Source: Chrysogorgia sp. JL179-B06
Lineage: Eukaryota > Cnidaria > Anthozoa > Scleralcyonacea > Chrysogorgiidae
Direction: 5' to 3'
NCBI GenBank assembly: GCA_035772405.1
Contig: JAYKKM010000310.1
Location: 1,727,501-1,791,500, forward strand
Length of the DNA: 64,000 bases
Shown here: positions 42,559 through 52,795 of the stretch, one piece after another
How the letters are laid out: every line of letters begins with the position of its first letter
Numbering within the stretch: position 1 is the first letter of the stretch
Translations under genes and position numbers: made by a program
Notes under the pieces: model-generated
Seen by the model: only the letters and a program-made list of their open reading frames with translations
What the model was told of the DNA's origin: nothing
Databases searched by the model: none

Positions 42559-43866
42559 ATGTGGAAAAAAATGACATTATTTAGTGAACCTTTACAATTT
42601 TTTACTTCATCACCCTATAATGATACGTTTACTGAATGTCGTGAAACTGAAATTATTGCGACGCCTGTCGATAATCAATCGTCAGTATACACGTTTACAA
42701 GGCATGGGAACGCCGTTGGATTAATGAAAACAAGTGATGCTAAAATAATGGCTAGAGCATCAATTAGAAATGCTGCTGGAGTTATAGCACCTGCAGCATC
42801 GGGGTTTTCGATGATTACATTACCCCTTCGTACAATGTGGAAAACAAAAGAATTAAAAATAAATGAAAATTTAATTACGCCATCAGATAATTTTGCACAT
42901 TTTGCATCATGGATAGAATTTATAATGCATCAAACACCATCGGGATATAAAGATTCTAAAGAGCTTAATTTAGCATATTTAGATACAGCCGAACATATAA
43001 GCGATATCGCTGGTTTTCATAATGGGACTGCTTTTGTGAATACAGGAGGGAGACAAAAAACACTGGCATTTCAAAATCAATCACAGTATTTGATAGATGA
43101 GATTGATTGTTCATTATTTAGCGAAGGTGGTGCTGAAATATATATTCCTACAGCGTATAAAGTTGAATTACGTTTAACGCGGGCATTAAATACAATTGTA
43201 ATGATGGGGGCCGATCATGCGAATATGCCCGTTGCTGATACTATAATTACCCTAGACGATTTTAAAATAAAAATTCCTGTATTTAAACCCAAAAAACAAT
43301 TATCAAATGCAATTAATACAGAAATGATGACCGATAATAAAGAAACATTATATTATACAACCAATTATCGTTGTATTACTGAATCATTAGCTGCAGGACG
43401 AAATTCACATCAAGTAATCGATGTGTTTAATGGTAGCGTTCCTACACGTTTATATATTGTATTTTCGCCATTAGCAAATTGGAACGGGTCATATACTCAT
43501 AATATTTTTGAGTTTAACTGGCCTAATTATGATGTTGTAGTTTCGGTAAATAACGCTGTTGCCGGGAGAATAGAAAATCATGCTGAAGCTTACTCAAAAT
43601 TACGCTCGGTATTAAATCGTAACTATTCAGAAATGCCCATGACTTATAATGACTTTATAAACGGGTATTGTATATTAGCATTTGATTTAACAGATAATAG
43701 AGACTCTCATCTTGCAGTATTACCCATAAGACCGTCGGGAAATGTTAATGTGGATTTTCATTTTTCTCAAAATACAATTGCAGGTGCGTTTATATTTGTT
43801 GGTGAATTTCGAAATGAAATTACAGTAGGATTAAATACCCCTGCAAGATTATTACACAGCATTTAA
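42559..43866 (+). CDS. Major capsid protein (double jelly roll)
   Basis: 435 codons from ATG 42559 (MWKKMTLFSEPLQFF) to TAA 43866, fully open. Order: N-terminal arm with a proline-rich strand, first jelly roll (ETEIIATPVDNQSSVYTFTR to TLPLRTMWKT), linker, second jelly roll (RLYIVFSPLANWNGSYTHNI, GYCILAFDLTDNRDSHLAVL, then LPIRPSGNVNVDFHFSQ and AFIFVGEFRNEITVGLNTPA). The ending strands match the Polinton/adenovirus-lineage capsid pattern and length (400-660 residues). It forms hexamers on the capsid surface. This is the most intact core gene of the provirus. The in-frame TTG upstream (42553) is not a natural start. Confidence 0.75.
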   Translation: MWKKMTLFSEPLQFFTSSPYNDTFTECRETEIIATPVDNQSSVYTFTRHGNAVGLMKTSDAKIMARASIRNAAGVIAPAASGFSMITLPLRTMWKTKELKINENLITPSDNFAHFASWIEFIMHQTPSGYKDSKELNLAYLDTAEHISDIAGFHNGTAFVNTGGRQKTLAFQNQSQYLIDEIDCSLFSEGGAEIYIPTAYKVELRLTRALNTIVMMGADHANMPVADTIITLDDFKIKIPVFKPKKQLSNAINTEMMTDNKETLYYTTNYRCITESLAAGRNSHQVIDVFNGSVPTRLYIVFSPLANWNGSYTHNIFEFNWPNYDVVVSVNNAVAGRIENHAEAYSKLRSVLNRNYSEMPMTYNDFINGYCILAFDLTDNRDSHLAVLPIRPSGNVNVDFHFSQNTIAGAFIFVGEFRNEITVGLNTPARLLHSI

Positions 43867-43903
43867 TTATCAACATTTGTAACAAGGGGATGTACAAAAA
43901 AAT

Positions 43904-44144
43904 ATGAAGAACACAAAACCCATTACAACAAAGAATAGAATAAAAAAACCAAAAATAAAAATAATAAAAAGACGAGGAAAATGATAATTCAAGAGATGAT
44001 GATGAAGTTGATAGTGAAAATGATAGCGATGTTGTTAGCGATGATGTTAGTGATGAAATGGATAGTGAAAGTTCAATTACTTCTTCTTCATCAAGTTGCG
44101 AAGATGATTTAAAATTTTTAGAAACGTTAGTTCAATTAAATTAA
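43904..44144 (+). pseudogene. Basic-then-acidic small protein, split by a frameshift
   Basis: ATG 43904 opens a lysine-rich frame to TGA 43982-43984; a second frame from 43971 continues with a strongly acidic, serine-rich segment (Asp-Asp-Glu and SSITSSSSSCEDDLKF) to TAA 44142-44144. The two overlap by 14 bases in an A/G run, so a single gene with a one-base shift is likely. A basic-plus-acidic design suggests an internal virion or scaffold-type protein, but no family was recognised. Confidence 0.4.
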
Positions 44145-44153
44145 ATAAAGAAA

Positions 44154-44472
44154 AAAGCCTTTGAAAAAAAAAAAGGATTTTTTACCATCGCTAAAAAAAA
44201 ATATCTTAAAGCAGATATTTATAAAAAAAATACGTTGTTAGATTCTCAATTAATTAATAAATAACAATACATTGCTAAAAATATTTTAAATAAAAAAATT
44301 TCTATTCAACTTTCCAGTGATAATAAATATATTTTGAATAAGTTTTCTAAGAACAAAATAAAAGAAAAAGATTTAAAAATATTATTATCTGAGGATTTTC
44401 GTATAATCAACATATATCAAAAAGCATACAAATTACTTAACCAACAAATAAAAAAAAATGACCGAAGTAAAT
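44154..44472 (+). pseudogene. Helical lysine-rich frame, one internal stop, no ATG
   Basis: Open frame with one TAA at about 44262: KKGFFTIAKKKYLKADIYKK, later KNKIKEKDLKILLSEDFR and INIYQKAYKLLNQQIKKND, ending at TAA 44470-44472. It overlaps the start of the next gene by 15 bases. Composition matches neighbours; it is probably a decayed virion gene. Confidence 0.35.
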
Positions 44473-44709
44473 AAAATGCAATTAATTAATCCGAGTAAAT
44501 TAAATGAAATTTTAGATTTAATCAAAAATGATCATGAAAACGAAAAATTATTGCAGGGAATTAACAAGAAAAATAATTTCGAACTTATTGAAAGTAAAAA
44601 TAAAATGAAAAAAGTTAATGATCAACGTGTCGCAGAGAGTATGGTTAGTTTTTTAAAAAGACAACAAAAAAGATGGAAAAAAAAAGTAATGAACTTGAAA
44701 ATGAGGTGA
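44458..44709 (+). CDS. Small helical protein with C-terminal frameshift
   Basis: ATG 44458: MTEVNKMQLINPSKLNEILD, LIKNDHENEKLLQGINKKNN, and a basic end. In another frame from the A-run at about 44680 the sequence continues acidic/serine-rich (NNDESPEIKKTPTVTSGQQI) to 44774, so the real protein is probably 100 or more residues with a one-base shift. No family. Confidence 0.4.
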   Translation: MTEVNKMQLINPSKLNEILDLIKNDHENEKLLQGINKKNNFELIESKNKMKKVNDQRVAESMVSFLKRQQKRWKKKVMNLKMR

Positions 44710-44799
44710 ACAATGATGAATCACCCGAGATAAAGAAAACACCAACTGTGACAAGTGGTCAACAAATAAAATAATTTCTTGAAAGGAAAAAAATTAAAA

Positions 44800-45133
44800 T
44801 TAGGGGTACAGATATAATAAAATTAACGGTGTTGGAATAAACCATCATGATTTATTATACGATTTAACGCATAATGTCAGCAAACAAAACATGTTCAATC
44901 TTACACAACATAAGCAGACGGTTGCTTTAAAAGAATTGAAAAAATTACATATGCCCGCCTATTATATACGTAATATAAAATTACGACAACGTTATATAAA
45001 TTTGGGAAAAACAACTTCGGGTCTTTCTGCTGCGAGTAACGAAGAACCATCTACATCCCTCACCACCCACATTCCTACCCCACCTTCAATACCCTATTCA
45101 ACACAAAGAAAATGGCGACGAAAAAATCAATGA
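44800..45133 (+). pseudogene. Unknown protein immediately upstream of the protease
   Basis: ATG 44891 gives 80 residues (MFNLTQHKQTVALKELKKLH, MPAYYIRNIKLRQR), but the frame is open upstream from about 44832 (INHHDLLYDLTHNVSKQN) and a further frame shift near 44825 links to IRGTDIIKL. C-terminal part is Thr/Ser/Pro-rich. Its end overlaps the protease start by 22 bases. In Polintons this position often holds a small minor-virion gene. Confidence 0.4.
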
Positions 45134-45723
45134 ATTTACATTGTTTTTTAACCAAATTTTTATTTACGAACGAGATTAATAAAATTTCAAAAATAAATAA
45201 GTTTTTAAATAAATATTATTTGGGTACATTTCGTGCAAATATTTTTCCTAAAAATTTTTTTTATCCCTCGTGTTGGATTTGGAATACGGATGAAGCAGAT
45301 CAAAACGGTCAACATTGGGTTGCTATATGGGTGGATAAAGAAAAACATATGTATTTTTTTGATAGTTTTGCTAAAGATGTATCGTTTTATAAACGTGAAT
45401 ATTGGTATGATTATAGTGTAAAAAAAGGACTAAAATTTCAATATATTCAAAGTAAACAATTACAATCTAAAAATACTACCGTGTGTGGAAATTGGAGTTT
45501 ATTATATTTATACAATCAATGTCGTAATGAAATTGAAAATAATAATAAACAAAAAATATTTAAAAATGAACGTATTAAAATAAAAAATGATATTAAATTT
45601 AAAAAAAAAATAGAAACAATTTTGGGTAGTGTACTCGTTAGAATATATAATAAAAAATGTAAAAAAAATTGTAAGAGTAATAACAATCAGTCATGTGGTA
45701 GTTTTAATAATACCAATTTTTAA
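45112..45723 (+). CDS. Adenain/Ulp1-type cysteine protease (maturation protease)
   Basis: 203 residues from ATG 45112, intact. Catalytic pattern: GQHWVAIWVDKEK (catalytic His), YFFDSFAKDV (acidic residue), QSKQLQSKNTTVCGNWSLLY (oxyanion Gln and nucleophilic Cys in VCGNWS). This is the C48/C5-type order His-Asp-Gln-Cys. In Polintons and adenoviruses it cleaves capsid precursor proteins after GG-type motifs. The C-terminus is Asn/Lys/Cys-rich and longer than the core. It lies in the capsid module, upstream of the convergent ATPase. Confidence 0.85.
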   Translation: MATKKSMNLHCFLTKFLFTNEINKISKINKFLNKYYLGTFRANIFPKNFFYPSCWIWNTDEADQNGQHWVAIWVDKEKHMYFFDSFAKDVSFYKREYWYDYSVKKGLKFQYIQSKQLQSKNTTVCGNWSLLYLYNQCRNEIENNNKQKIFKNERIKIKNDIKFKKKIETILGSVLVRIYNKKCKKNCKSNNNQSCGSFNNTNF

Positions 45724-46162
45724 TTTAAAAAAAAATTAACTTATTTACAGTGTTTTATTTCCCAACCCTTCCATATCTTTTTCTTGCCATGTTTTTTTAA
45801 AATATATAGTTAAATCGGGATACCCCGCCTTTTATATATTGCTTTTATCTATTGCCACGTCAATTTGTTATTTGAAAAGAAAAAACCTCCTTTTTGTTTT
45901 CTTTTTCGAATACCCAATCCCAATTGACTTCCAACTATTTGTCCCAAAGGTCCCAAAAAATCTAGAACACTACCCCCCTAGAACACTACCCCTCTAAGGA
46001 TGATTCCCCTCCTGCTTCTATATCTTCTTCTTGCCATGTTTTTTTTAAAAAAAATTCATACACAATATACACACCCCATACTATATATACTTTTTTTAAA
46101 AACAATTTTCAACAACTCTTTTATTTTTTTTAAAAAACATTAATTTTTCTTTTTACATTTAT
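45724..46162. other. Convergent intergenic region with repeated words
   Basis: Lies between the protease (plus) and ATPase (minus) stops. Two near-identical copies of 'tatctt.ttcttgccatgttttttt' at 45774-45800 and 46022-46048 bracket a segment of short direct repeats (tctagaacactacccc, twice at 45960-45990). No coding frame. Likely transcription-termination region for both sides; nothing further is visible. Confidence 0.45.
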
Positions 46163-46820
46163 TTACAAATCATAGATTATCGTTGATTCATGTGGAAATA
46201 CATTGGTTCTAATTCTACAATTTTCATACCCTTTTCTACAATTATCAAACACCAAATAACCATAGGGTTTATCATTAATTTCACTTAATACTTTATTAAA
46301 TCTATTTCTATTAATTTTTTTATCATCACATATCGTATACATATTATAATCACTTAAATTTTTAAACATAACATAATATTGACTATTGACACGTAAATTT
46401 CGCAATTTACCATTACCATATGTTAAATTTTGACATGTAAAAATAACACTAATATTACGATGATGGACATCTTGAGTTGCAATATTATCTATTCTTTCAA
46501 GATTTTCTTTTGATGATGTTGCAACTAAACATGAGATCATCTAATATTATTAAAGTATTTTCACGGGTATTCGTTTGTATATCTGTAATGCGGGGAATAC
46601 CCTTTTGACAATCGATAAATTCAACACTAATATCTTTTTCCATTTCAGCGTACAGAGGTTGATAAATTGAATATAAATAAACCATTTTAACAATTGCGGG
46701 TGTAATCATAATGTTAATATTTTTCAATAATTGTAATATCGAATATGTTTTCCCACTTTGACTGGGACCACATAACGTTAACATAAAAGGGTGTTGAAAT
46801 GGTAATGAAACATTGTTCAT
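46163..46820 (-). pseudogene. FtsK/HerA-family genome-packaging ATPase
   Basis: ATG 46820 starts MNNVSLPFQHPFMLTLCGPS. Walker A is GPSQSGKT (residues 18-25), Walker B is TLIILDDLM near 46545. The downstream part in a second frame has the sensor-like VHHRNISVIFTCQNLTYGNG and a conserved C-terminal pattern (YGYLVFDNCRKGYENCRIRT). A one-base shift near 46500-46540 separates them. A32/FtsK-type ATPases pump DNA into the capsid of Polintons and related viruses. Reads opposite to the capsid genes; stop is 2 bp downstream of the polymerase stop region. Confidence 0.85.
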
Positions 46821-46821
46821 T

Positions 46822-49800
46822 TCAGTTATCTAAAAATCCAAACGGAATCGTATTAAAATTATTTTTAACAACACGTTTATTAATTGTAAATGAAAATTTT
46901 TTTATTTCATCAATAAAAATATGATTAAGTTTATCTTTACATATTTTATTGTGATATTTAATTTCGATGATCTGATCTTGATTTTTAACACATTGTGTCA
47001 AGGATAAAAAATTCAATTTTTCTTTTATTGTTTCATTTTTTAAAGTAAAACCTTTGACATGAATACATTCCTGATTTAAATTAGTTATATACGTGTAACA
47101 TTTTGGACCCGTTGAACAAAAATTTGTTGTCCATTCATTTTCATTTAATTCATTCGTTAAATCTCCAAAATAATTTCCCGTTTTAACATCAGTATAATTA
47201 TTTTCATCAGATATATAAATAACAGAATCTGTATCAAAATATAAAACGCGATCGTCTGATTTATCCAGTAACTCATATAATTTCAAACGTGCATATGCAG
47301 TGACAAAACATGCAATGATTACATTTCCTGTTTTTAGAGGTGTTGTTGCATCATCAATTTTTTCATATGTACAACGTAATAATGTTTCGTTTATAAATTC
47401 CATCGATGTTAATTTTTTACTTTTATCATTGGCAATATTTAATAATTCTTCATAATCGTTTAAAAAACACACTTGTGTATTATTTTCGTTTTGGGCAAAT
47501 TTTCCCCATAACGAATTTTAAAATGTTTTTGCAATAGTTCTTAATCCGGGATTTTTCTCTATTTTGTCTTTATCTAAAAAACATTTTCATTTTTTAAATA
47601 ATCATCACAATACTGTTTAATTTTATCATCATTTTTACTTCCATCTGTGTTCAAACAATCTGTAGGAATTCCTGAAGATTCTTGTTTGATTTTTAAAAAT
47701 TGATTTACGTATTATGAAAAAAAATTTTCTTTGCGTTCAAAATGATATATTTCGTAAAGAGCTATTATTTTATATCCCTTATCTATAACAACATTAATCT
47801 CAACACTAGTCCAAGTACCCGTTAAGTATCGATCGCTTTCATTATGTTCACATTTATTACATTTATTCACAGCACATTTATAACATAATGGAAATAATAA
47901 TTTCCCATTTATTCTAACAGGTAAAACAGGAAAGTAAATATTTCGAGGAGGTGAAATACAACATTTTACTAAACCAAATATGTCCTTGATTTTTTTGCAC
48001 ATAGGGGTATAGCGATGTAAAATCTACATAACTTATTCGTTCATTGGGTTTTGTTTCTTTAAATAAACATACGGGGGAAGTTCGTCTCCAATATAATGCG
48101 TCACGTGGTGCTAAAGGAGTAAACGGATAAAATTTTCTTTTCTTTTCAATTAATTGTTTCTGTGTATATTTTTTTCTTCTAAATAATCACATTCCCACAT
48201 CTCGATTAATTTGTACCCAGCATTTTTTATTATCCAAGAAAAACGTTGCGTATTTGCATATAAATTACTAAATTTTTCGTTTGTAAGAACGTTTAATGCA
48301 TAGGGGTCAAAACATTTGGGACATCCGTGATAAAAACAACCATGAAATTGATATATCGTATCATTATAAAAACCATCGACAAAACGTCCTAGAATTTTTT
48401 TCTCAACATTTTGTGAACAGATATATTCTAAATTTCCTCCTAATTCTCGATTAATTTCATCTAACCAATCAATAGCAATTAAACTCTGTTTTACACATCC
48501 CCTATACCCCGAAGCAGGAATAATTCCTACACAATTAAAAAAAAAAAAATTAAGTCTATACACTTTCAAAGCTAAACTAGCAATTGTAATACAATTATTT
48601 GCATAAAAGGGTGTAATATGACCTATGGCACCTATCATTGTAGAAAATTTAACACAACCCTTTCTTAAAATATCTACATCACTACAACAATAAGAATAAA
48701 TCTCTTTACGAAATATATATTTCTCTTTCTTTTTTTCTAAATACCATTTTTCAAATTCATTAAGTGTTGCAGTATGCATATGTTTCGTATCAAAAAATTT
48801 CCGATCTACAATTTCACCCTCATAAGTTAAATCGTAAAATTCATAAGGATGAAATCCCTTACATTCCCGTTGAAGGTCCATTGCTTTTGGAATATCTGCT
48901 AATTTCATACTTAAAAACAAATAACTATCGAGGATTCTAATAATTAGTTCTTTAATTATTAAACTCATTATTTTAGTACCGTTCATTATAGTATTTTTAT
49001 TATCTGTTTTATTTCTAAAAAATATTTTAAAATAAAAATAGTATCAAATCTACCCCCGTTATGAGCTATCCAAACGTAATTTGTTTGTTCAAACATAAAT
49101 TCACATAAAGTTTCAATAACATTGTTATCAAAAATAAATTGTCTATTCCCACAACTACTAACTTTTTCAATAGTATTATCGATAATTTCTTGATCCTTTT
49201 TTTCAAAAATTTTTGTTTTTTTAAATTCAATAAGTTGACATTTTTTACATACCTTTTGGACGATACAATAAAAAGGTACGAGCAATTTAGTTTTGTTTAC
49301 TTTTGTTTCAAAATCAAAAAAAAATTAAGTGGGTTCACATTCTTCATCCTTGTTATATTCAAATGAAAGGGGTTTCACATAACAATAATGAGGTTGTTTC
49401 ATGTGTTTATCACAATGAAAACAAAATCGTTTGCTACAATCATGTTTAACTGTTTTATTAGAAAAAATGAAAAAGAATCGAGGATAAATTTTGTTACAGG
49501 TTTTACAAAAAAAATAATATTGACAAGGTGTTAAACGGCTATAATTACTTTTAGAAGGTTTAAAAATTTTATTTGTTAAATGATTTGTAAAACAATTTTC
49601 ATCATAAAAAATTATATCACAACTACTACAAATAAGTTTATTATTTTTATCTTTACAATTATTCGGATATTTATAACATCGTAAACAAGTTAAATTATTT
49701 GTAGTACATAGGTGGTTATGGATATATTCATGTCGTGTAAAATAACTCATACATTTAACACAAAAAGAACTGATGTTAAGTTTAGAAAATCCCATTATGC

Positions 49801-50740
49801 TTAAAACTACATCGTAATGATTATTATTTAACCATAAACACACAATTTCATTAGTCAATTTAATAAGATGACCTTCACTATCAGTTCGTGAATCATAAAT
49901 TATATTATCGGAATGAGTGTCAGCATACACTAACAAATCAACACCCTGTTTTTTTAAATAATTATTATATACAAAATTAAACTGTGTAGCATCAACATTA
50001 CCCTCGGCTATCCCACATTCCCGATATACATTTCGAATTTCTTCACAAGTAAATAAATCATCAACAGGTTTATTGGGTTTTCTTTTCATTATAAAATATT
50101 TATCGTCTTGTTTTAAAAATGATAAACCCACTAATATTGCTAAAGCAAAACAGCAATCTTTCACTGTACGAAATAATACATGGCTAAGAATATAAAATAC
50201 ACCCGTGCGAAATTTACGACCATATTTTTTTACATACATATTACTTTTCACACCGCCTTTATCTGTAGCATTTCCCTTATTCAAACTATTATAAATACTT
50301 TTTTTCCTTAGCACACTATTTTTTTTTTTTGTACTTATTCCTGCGGGAAAAGTTTGAACTATTACCTTACTATTCCAACCATTAGCTATTATTTCTTTAT
50401 TACTCTGCATAAATTTTTCCATAATATTTAAGAAATATTTAACGTCAAAGTCTTTCACAGGTAAAACGGCTGTAGAGAAAAAACTTTTTGGAGCATTACT
50501 AAAGATAAATCTAACATAATCATCATCACTTTATACATTTGCCTGCGCAATGTTAATTAAATAAGAAAAAACCAACGATAACGATTGAATAACACTAGTA
50601 AAATTAACCGTTTTTTCCCGTGAAACATTCAATGAAAAATGTTGTTCGGTGACTTTAAATTTTTCTCTACTAATAGTTTCTATATGATTAACAGAAAAAT
50701 AATCATCTATTTTTCATTTTTCTTACTTTCTTTTTTCTTA
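46822..50740 (-). pseudogene. Protein-primed family B DNA polymerase
   Basis: Reads leftward. N-terminal region (49325-50740) is rich in CxxC zinc pairs, as in Polinton polymerases. Exonuclease motifs: FDFET near 49310, AHNGGRFDTIF near 49050, YSYCCSDVDILRKG near 48690. Then PRDALYWRRT near 48095, motif A VDFTSLYPYVQK near 48015, GLVKCCISPPRNIYFPVLPV near 47950, motif B NSLWGKF near 47510 and motif C YFDTDSVIYI near 47235. Breaks: stops at about 50532, 49325 and 47518 and shifts near 48990, 48145, 47990, 47700 and 47600. All polymerase and exonuclease motifs survive. It replicates linear genomes whose ends carry a terminal protein. About 1300 codons, usual for the family. Confidence 0.9.
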
Positions 50741-50750
50741 TTAAATAAAT

Positions 50751-50954
50751 TTATCTATTTTGACTATATTTTAATTTTTTCTGATCATTCATCTTCTTTT
50801 TTTTTCTAAAACAAGAAAAACATGTACTTTTATTTTTATTTATGTTTTCGTCTTCACCATCAACACGATCAAGAGTAACATCGTATGAATCCTGTATATT
50901 AATACATGTCAACGTAACTATAGGAGGGATTTTTTTTGATAATAAAGAACCCAT
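50751..50954 (-). CDS. Small protein with N-myristoylation signal
   Basis: 67 residues from ATG 50954, intact: begins MGSLLSKK, which fits the N-myristoylation consensus (Gly2, Ser6, Lys7-8), then IPPIVTLTCINIQDSYDVTL, an acidic part, and a Cys-basic end (STCFSCFRKKKK). Myristoylated, basic-tailed proteins act at membranes; a virion or host-membrane role is inference. It starts divergently to the 50995 gene, with 40 bp between the two ATGs. Confidence 0.55.
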   Translation of the reverse strand: MGSLLSKKIPPIVTLTCINIQDSYDVTLDRVDGEDENINKNKSTCFSCFRKKKKMNDQKKLKYSQNR

Positions 50955-50994
50955 TAAAAAAAACTAAAACAAAAAAAAGAGAGTAAAAAAAAAT

Positions 50995-51405
50995 ATGAGT
51001 GAAATTGTTTATATTGAAATATATTTAAAAACGTATAATTTACCTTATATCGGATATGAAATTCAAGATAATGATCCTTCAATATTATTTACTCCGTATC
51101 TTTTAAAGGAATGTTTACTAAATTTTACAGAAGATAAAGAAAAGATAATACCTATTTCATCAAAGATTTTAAAACAAAGAATAACAGAATTAAAAAAGGA
51201 AATATATAACTGTCCCGAAGATATTATCTATAAAGTAGAATGTTTGGTAAAATTTATTCAGAAACATGAAAAAAATAATGATTATTTAGGAATAAAAACA
51301 ATATTTAAAAAAAAAATGGTAAGAATTAAGTTACCTCAAAAAAACGGAACACTGATAAATCTCAAAGTATACGTCACGTTCTTCAATGTAGAAGTAAAAC
51401 CTTAA
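50995..51405 (+). CDS. Unknown 136-residue protein overlapping the SET frame
   Basis: ATG 50995: MSEIVYIEIYLKTYNLPYIG, then PYLLKECLLNFTEDKEKIIP and a basic helical C-terminus; ends TAA 51403-51405. No family recognised. The SET-domain frame that follows is open through the end of this gene in the -1 frame, so the two could be joined by an indel (or frameshift translation), and this would then be the N-terminal part of the SET protein. Confidence 0.5.
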   Translation: MSEIVYIEIYLKTYNLPYIGYEIQDNDPSILFTPYLLKECLLNFTEDKEKIIPISSKILKQRITELKKEIYNCPEDIIYKVECLVKFIQKHEKNNDYLGIKTIFKKKMVRIKLPQKNGTLINLKVYVTFFNVEVKP

Positions 51406-51411
51406 AAAAAA

Positions 51412-51866
51412 TAAGATGTCGTAAACGAACAGCAAAAACAAAAAAATGTTGGATTCATTTAGCAAAACAAAATAACTTACGTATCAAGAAATCAAATATC
51501 CCCAATGCTGGTGAAGGATTATTTGCTTGGAAAAAACCTTTTAAACCCGATCGTAATATTTCTTATTACACGGGTCAAAAAACAACAAAAACCAAATTGG
51601 ACCGTAAATATGGTAAAAACAATAATGCTGTATATAGTATTTGTAACGATGCAAACAATTGTATCGATGCTTATTTGACAACTCACGCAGCAGCACGTTA
51701 TGCGAATAATGGGAAACCCGGTTCTATATATAAAAATAATTCCGATTTTGTTTACGATCCAAATAATAAAAAAATGCATTTAGAAAGTATAAAACATATA
51801 AAAGCACATGAAGAAATTTTTGCAGACTATGGTGATAACTATTGGAAGAGAAAACAACCTTCATAA
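51412..51866 (+). CDS. SET-domain protein (lysine methyltransferase-like)
   Basis: The frame is open from before 51412 to TAA 51866. Order typical of SET: NNLRIKKSNIPNAGEGLFAW (substrate/SAM-start strand with GLFA), ISYYTGQ, then NDANNCIDAYLTTHAAARYA, which follows the usual N-x-C-x-N-x pattern, HEEIFADYGDNYW (the C-terminal GEE-ADYG-W motif). These enzymes methylate lysines using S-adenosylmethionine. No ATG precedes the domain in this frame, so the start may be lost or supplied by the upstream gene. Present in some Polintons/large DNA viruses; here its role is unknown. Confidence 0.65.
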
Positions 51867-51868
51867 CA

Positions 51869-52145
51869 ATGGTTATAGGAAGAAAAAGAAATTATCGGGG
51901 TGGTGATTTTAAGGGGAAAAAAGGCAACGTGGGGGTATTTTTAAAGGGAAAAAAGGCAACGTGGAGGAAATAAAACAATCAGTAAATACAGCAATCTTTT
52001 TATAAAAGATTTTAAAAAAAAGATTAAAAAAGGAGCTAATTTAGTAAAAAATATAGCAAAACAAGGAACGAAAAAAATCAAAGGTCATTTTCAAAAAGGA
52101 GGAATTGTGTATCATAGACCCAGAAACAATCTTGAAAAGATTTAA
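51869..52145 (+). pseudogene. Basic virion-like protein with amphipathic helix, frameshifted
   Basis: ATG 51869 (MVIGRKRNYRGGDFKGKKGN) two bases after the SET stop; ends at TAA 51971. A second frame (about 51955-52145) continues GGNKTISKYSNLFIKDFKKK, then IKKGANLVKNIAKQGTKKIK and HFQKGGIVYHRPRNNLEKI. The helix IKKGANLVKNIAKQGTKKIK is strongly amphipathic and GG sites flank it, a design like pVI-type membrane-lytic virion proteins; this is an inference by pattern only. A 28-bp near-duplication (aaggcaacgtgg) at 51928-51965 lies at the break. Confidence 0.4.
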
Positions 52146-52231
52146 ATACATTCATTGTATTATTTCGTTACATAAGAGGATATTGTTCATTGAATATTTT
52201 TTTACATTATAAGCTCGTATTTCATTAAAAT

Positions 52232-52744
52232 TTACACTGGAGAAATTAGGGTAATCCACATTACATTCGCATTCCCTTTACATTTTTTACAAGAGTATTT
52301 TATAGTTTTATTATAAACAAAAAAATCATAATATAATGCTATAATACTCCTAAAGCACTCATAAGTAAAACAATGTTTTCTATCATAATCTATTATCTTT
52401 AAATATTCTCCAATTCCTTTGTTGTTGATACGTGGGAGTCGGTCATCATTCCATGCTTCACATATTTTACGAAGAAATTCATAACATTCTTCTGGAATTT
52501 CGTGATTCTCTTGATGTATAATATACATCTGGGGATTTTTTGAACATTCTACTTCAAGTATAAATTTATACCGCAAATATGCTTCATAATCAGCTATAGA
52601 TATTAGTAGATGATATCTTGATTTTTCAACTTCCACACTTCCTACTAATTGCCAAAAAAAAACGGATTCCAAATAACTATATTGTATTAAATCTTGATAA
52701 ATCTTATATCCCTCTTGATTTAGTGCTCTCTGAAAAATAGCCAT
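52232..52744 (-). CDS. Unknown 170-residue provirus protein
   Basis: ATG 52744 (MAIFQRALNQEGYKIYQDLI) to stop 52232, intact. Sequence is helical and aromatic: YEAYLRYKFILEVECSKNPQ, ECYEFLRKICEAWNDDRLPR, ending CKKCKGNANVMW with a CxxC. No domain recognised. The start chosen is the first ATG; an upstream in-frame GTG at 52759 is not a eukaryotic start. Confidence 0.5.
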   Translation of the reverse strand: MAIFQRALNQEGYKIYQDLIQYSYLESVFFWQLVGSVEVEKSRYHLLISIADYEAYLRYKFILEVECSKNPQMYIIHQENHEIPEECYEFLRKICEAWNDDRLPRINNKGIGEYLKIIDYDRKHCFTYECFRSIIALYYDFFVYNKTIKYSCKKCKGNANVMWITLISPV

Positions 52745-52795
52745 TACACTTACACACACACATCTTGAAAAAATGATCTTTATATATAGACATAT

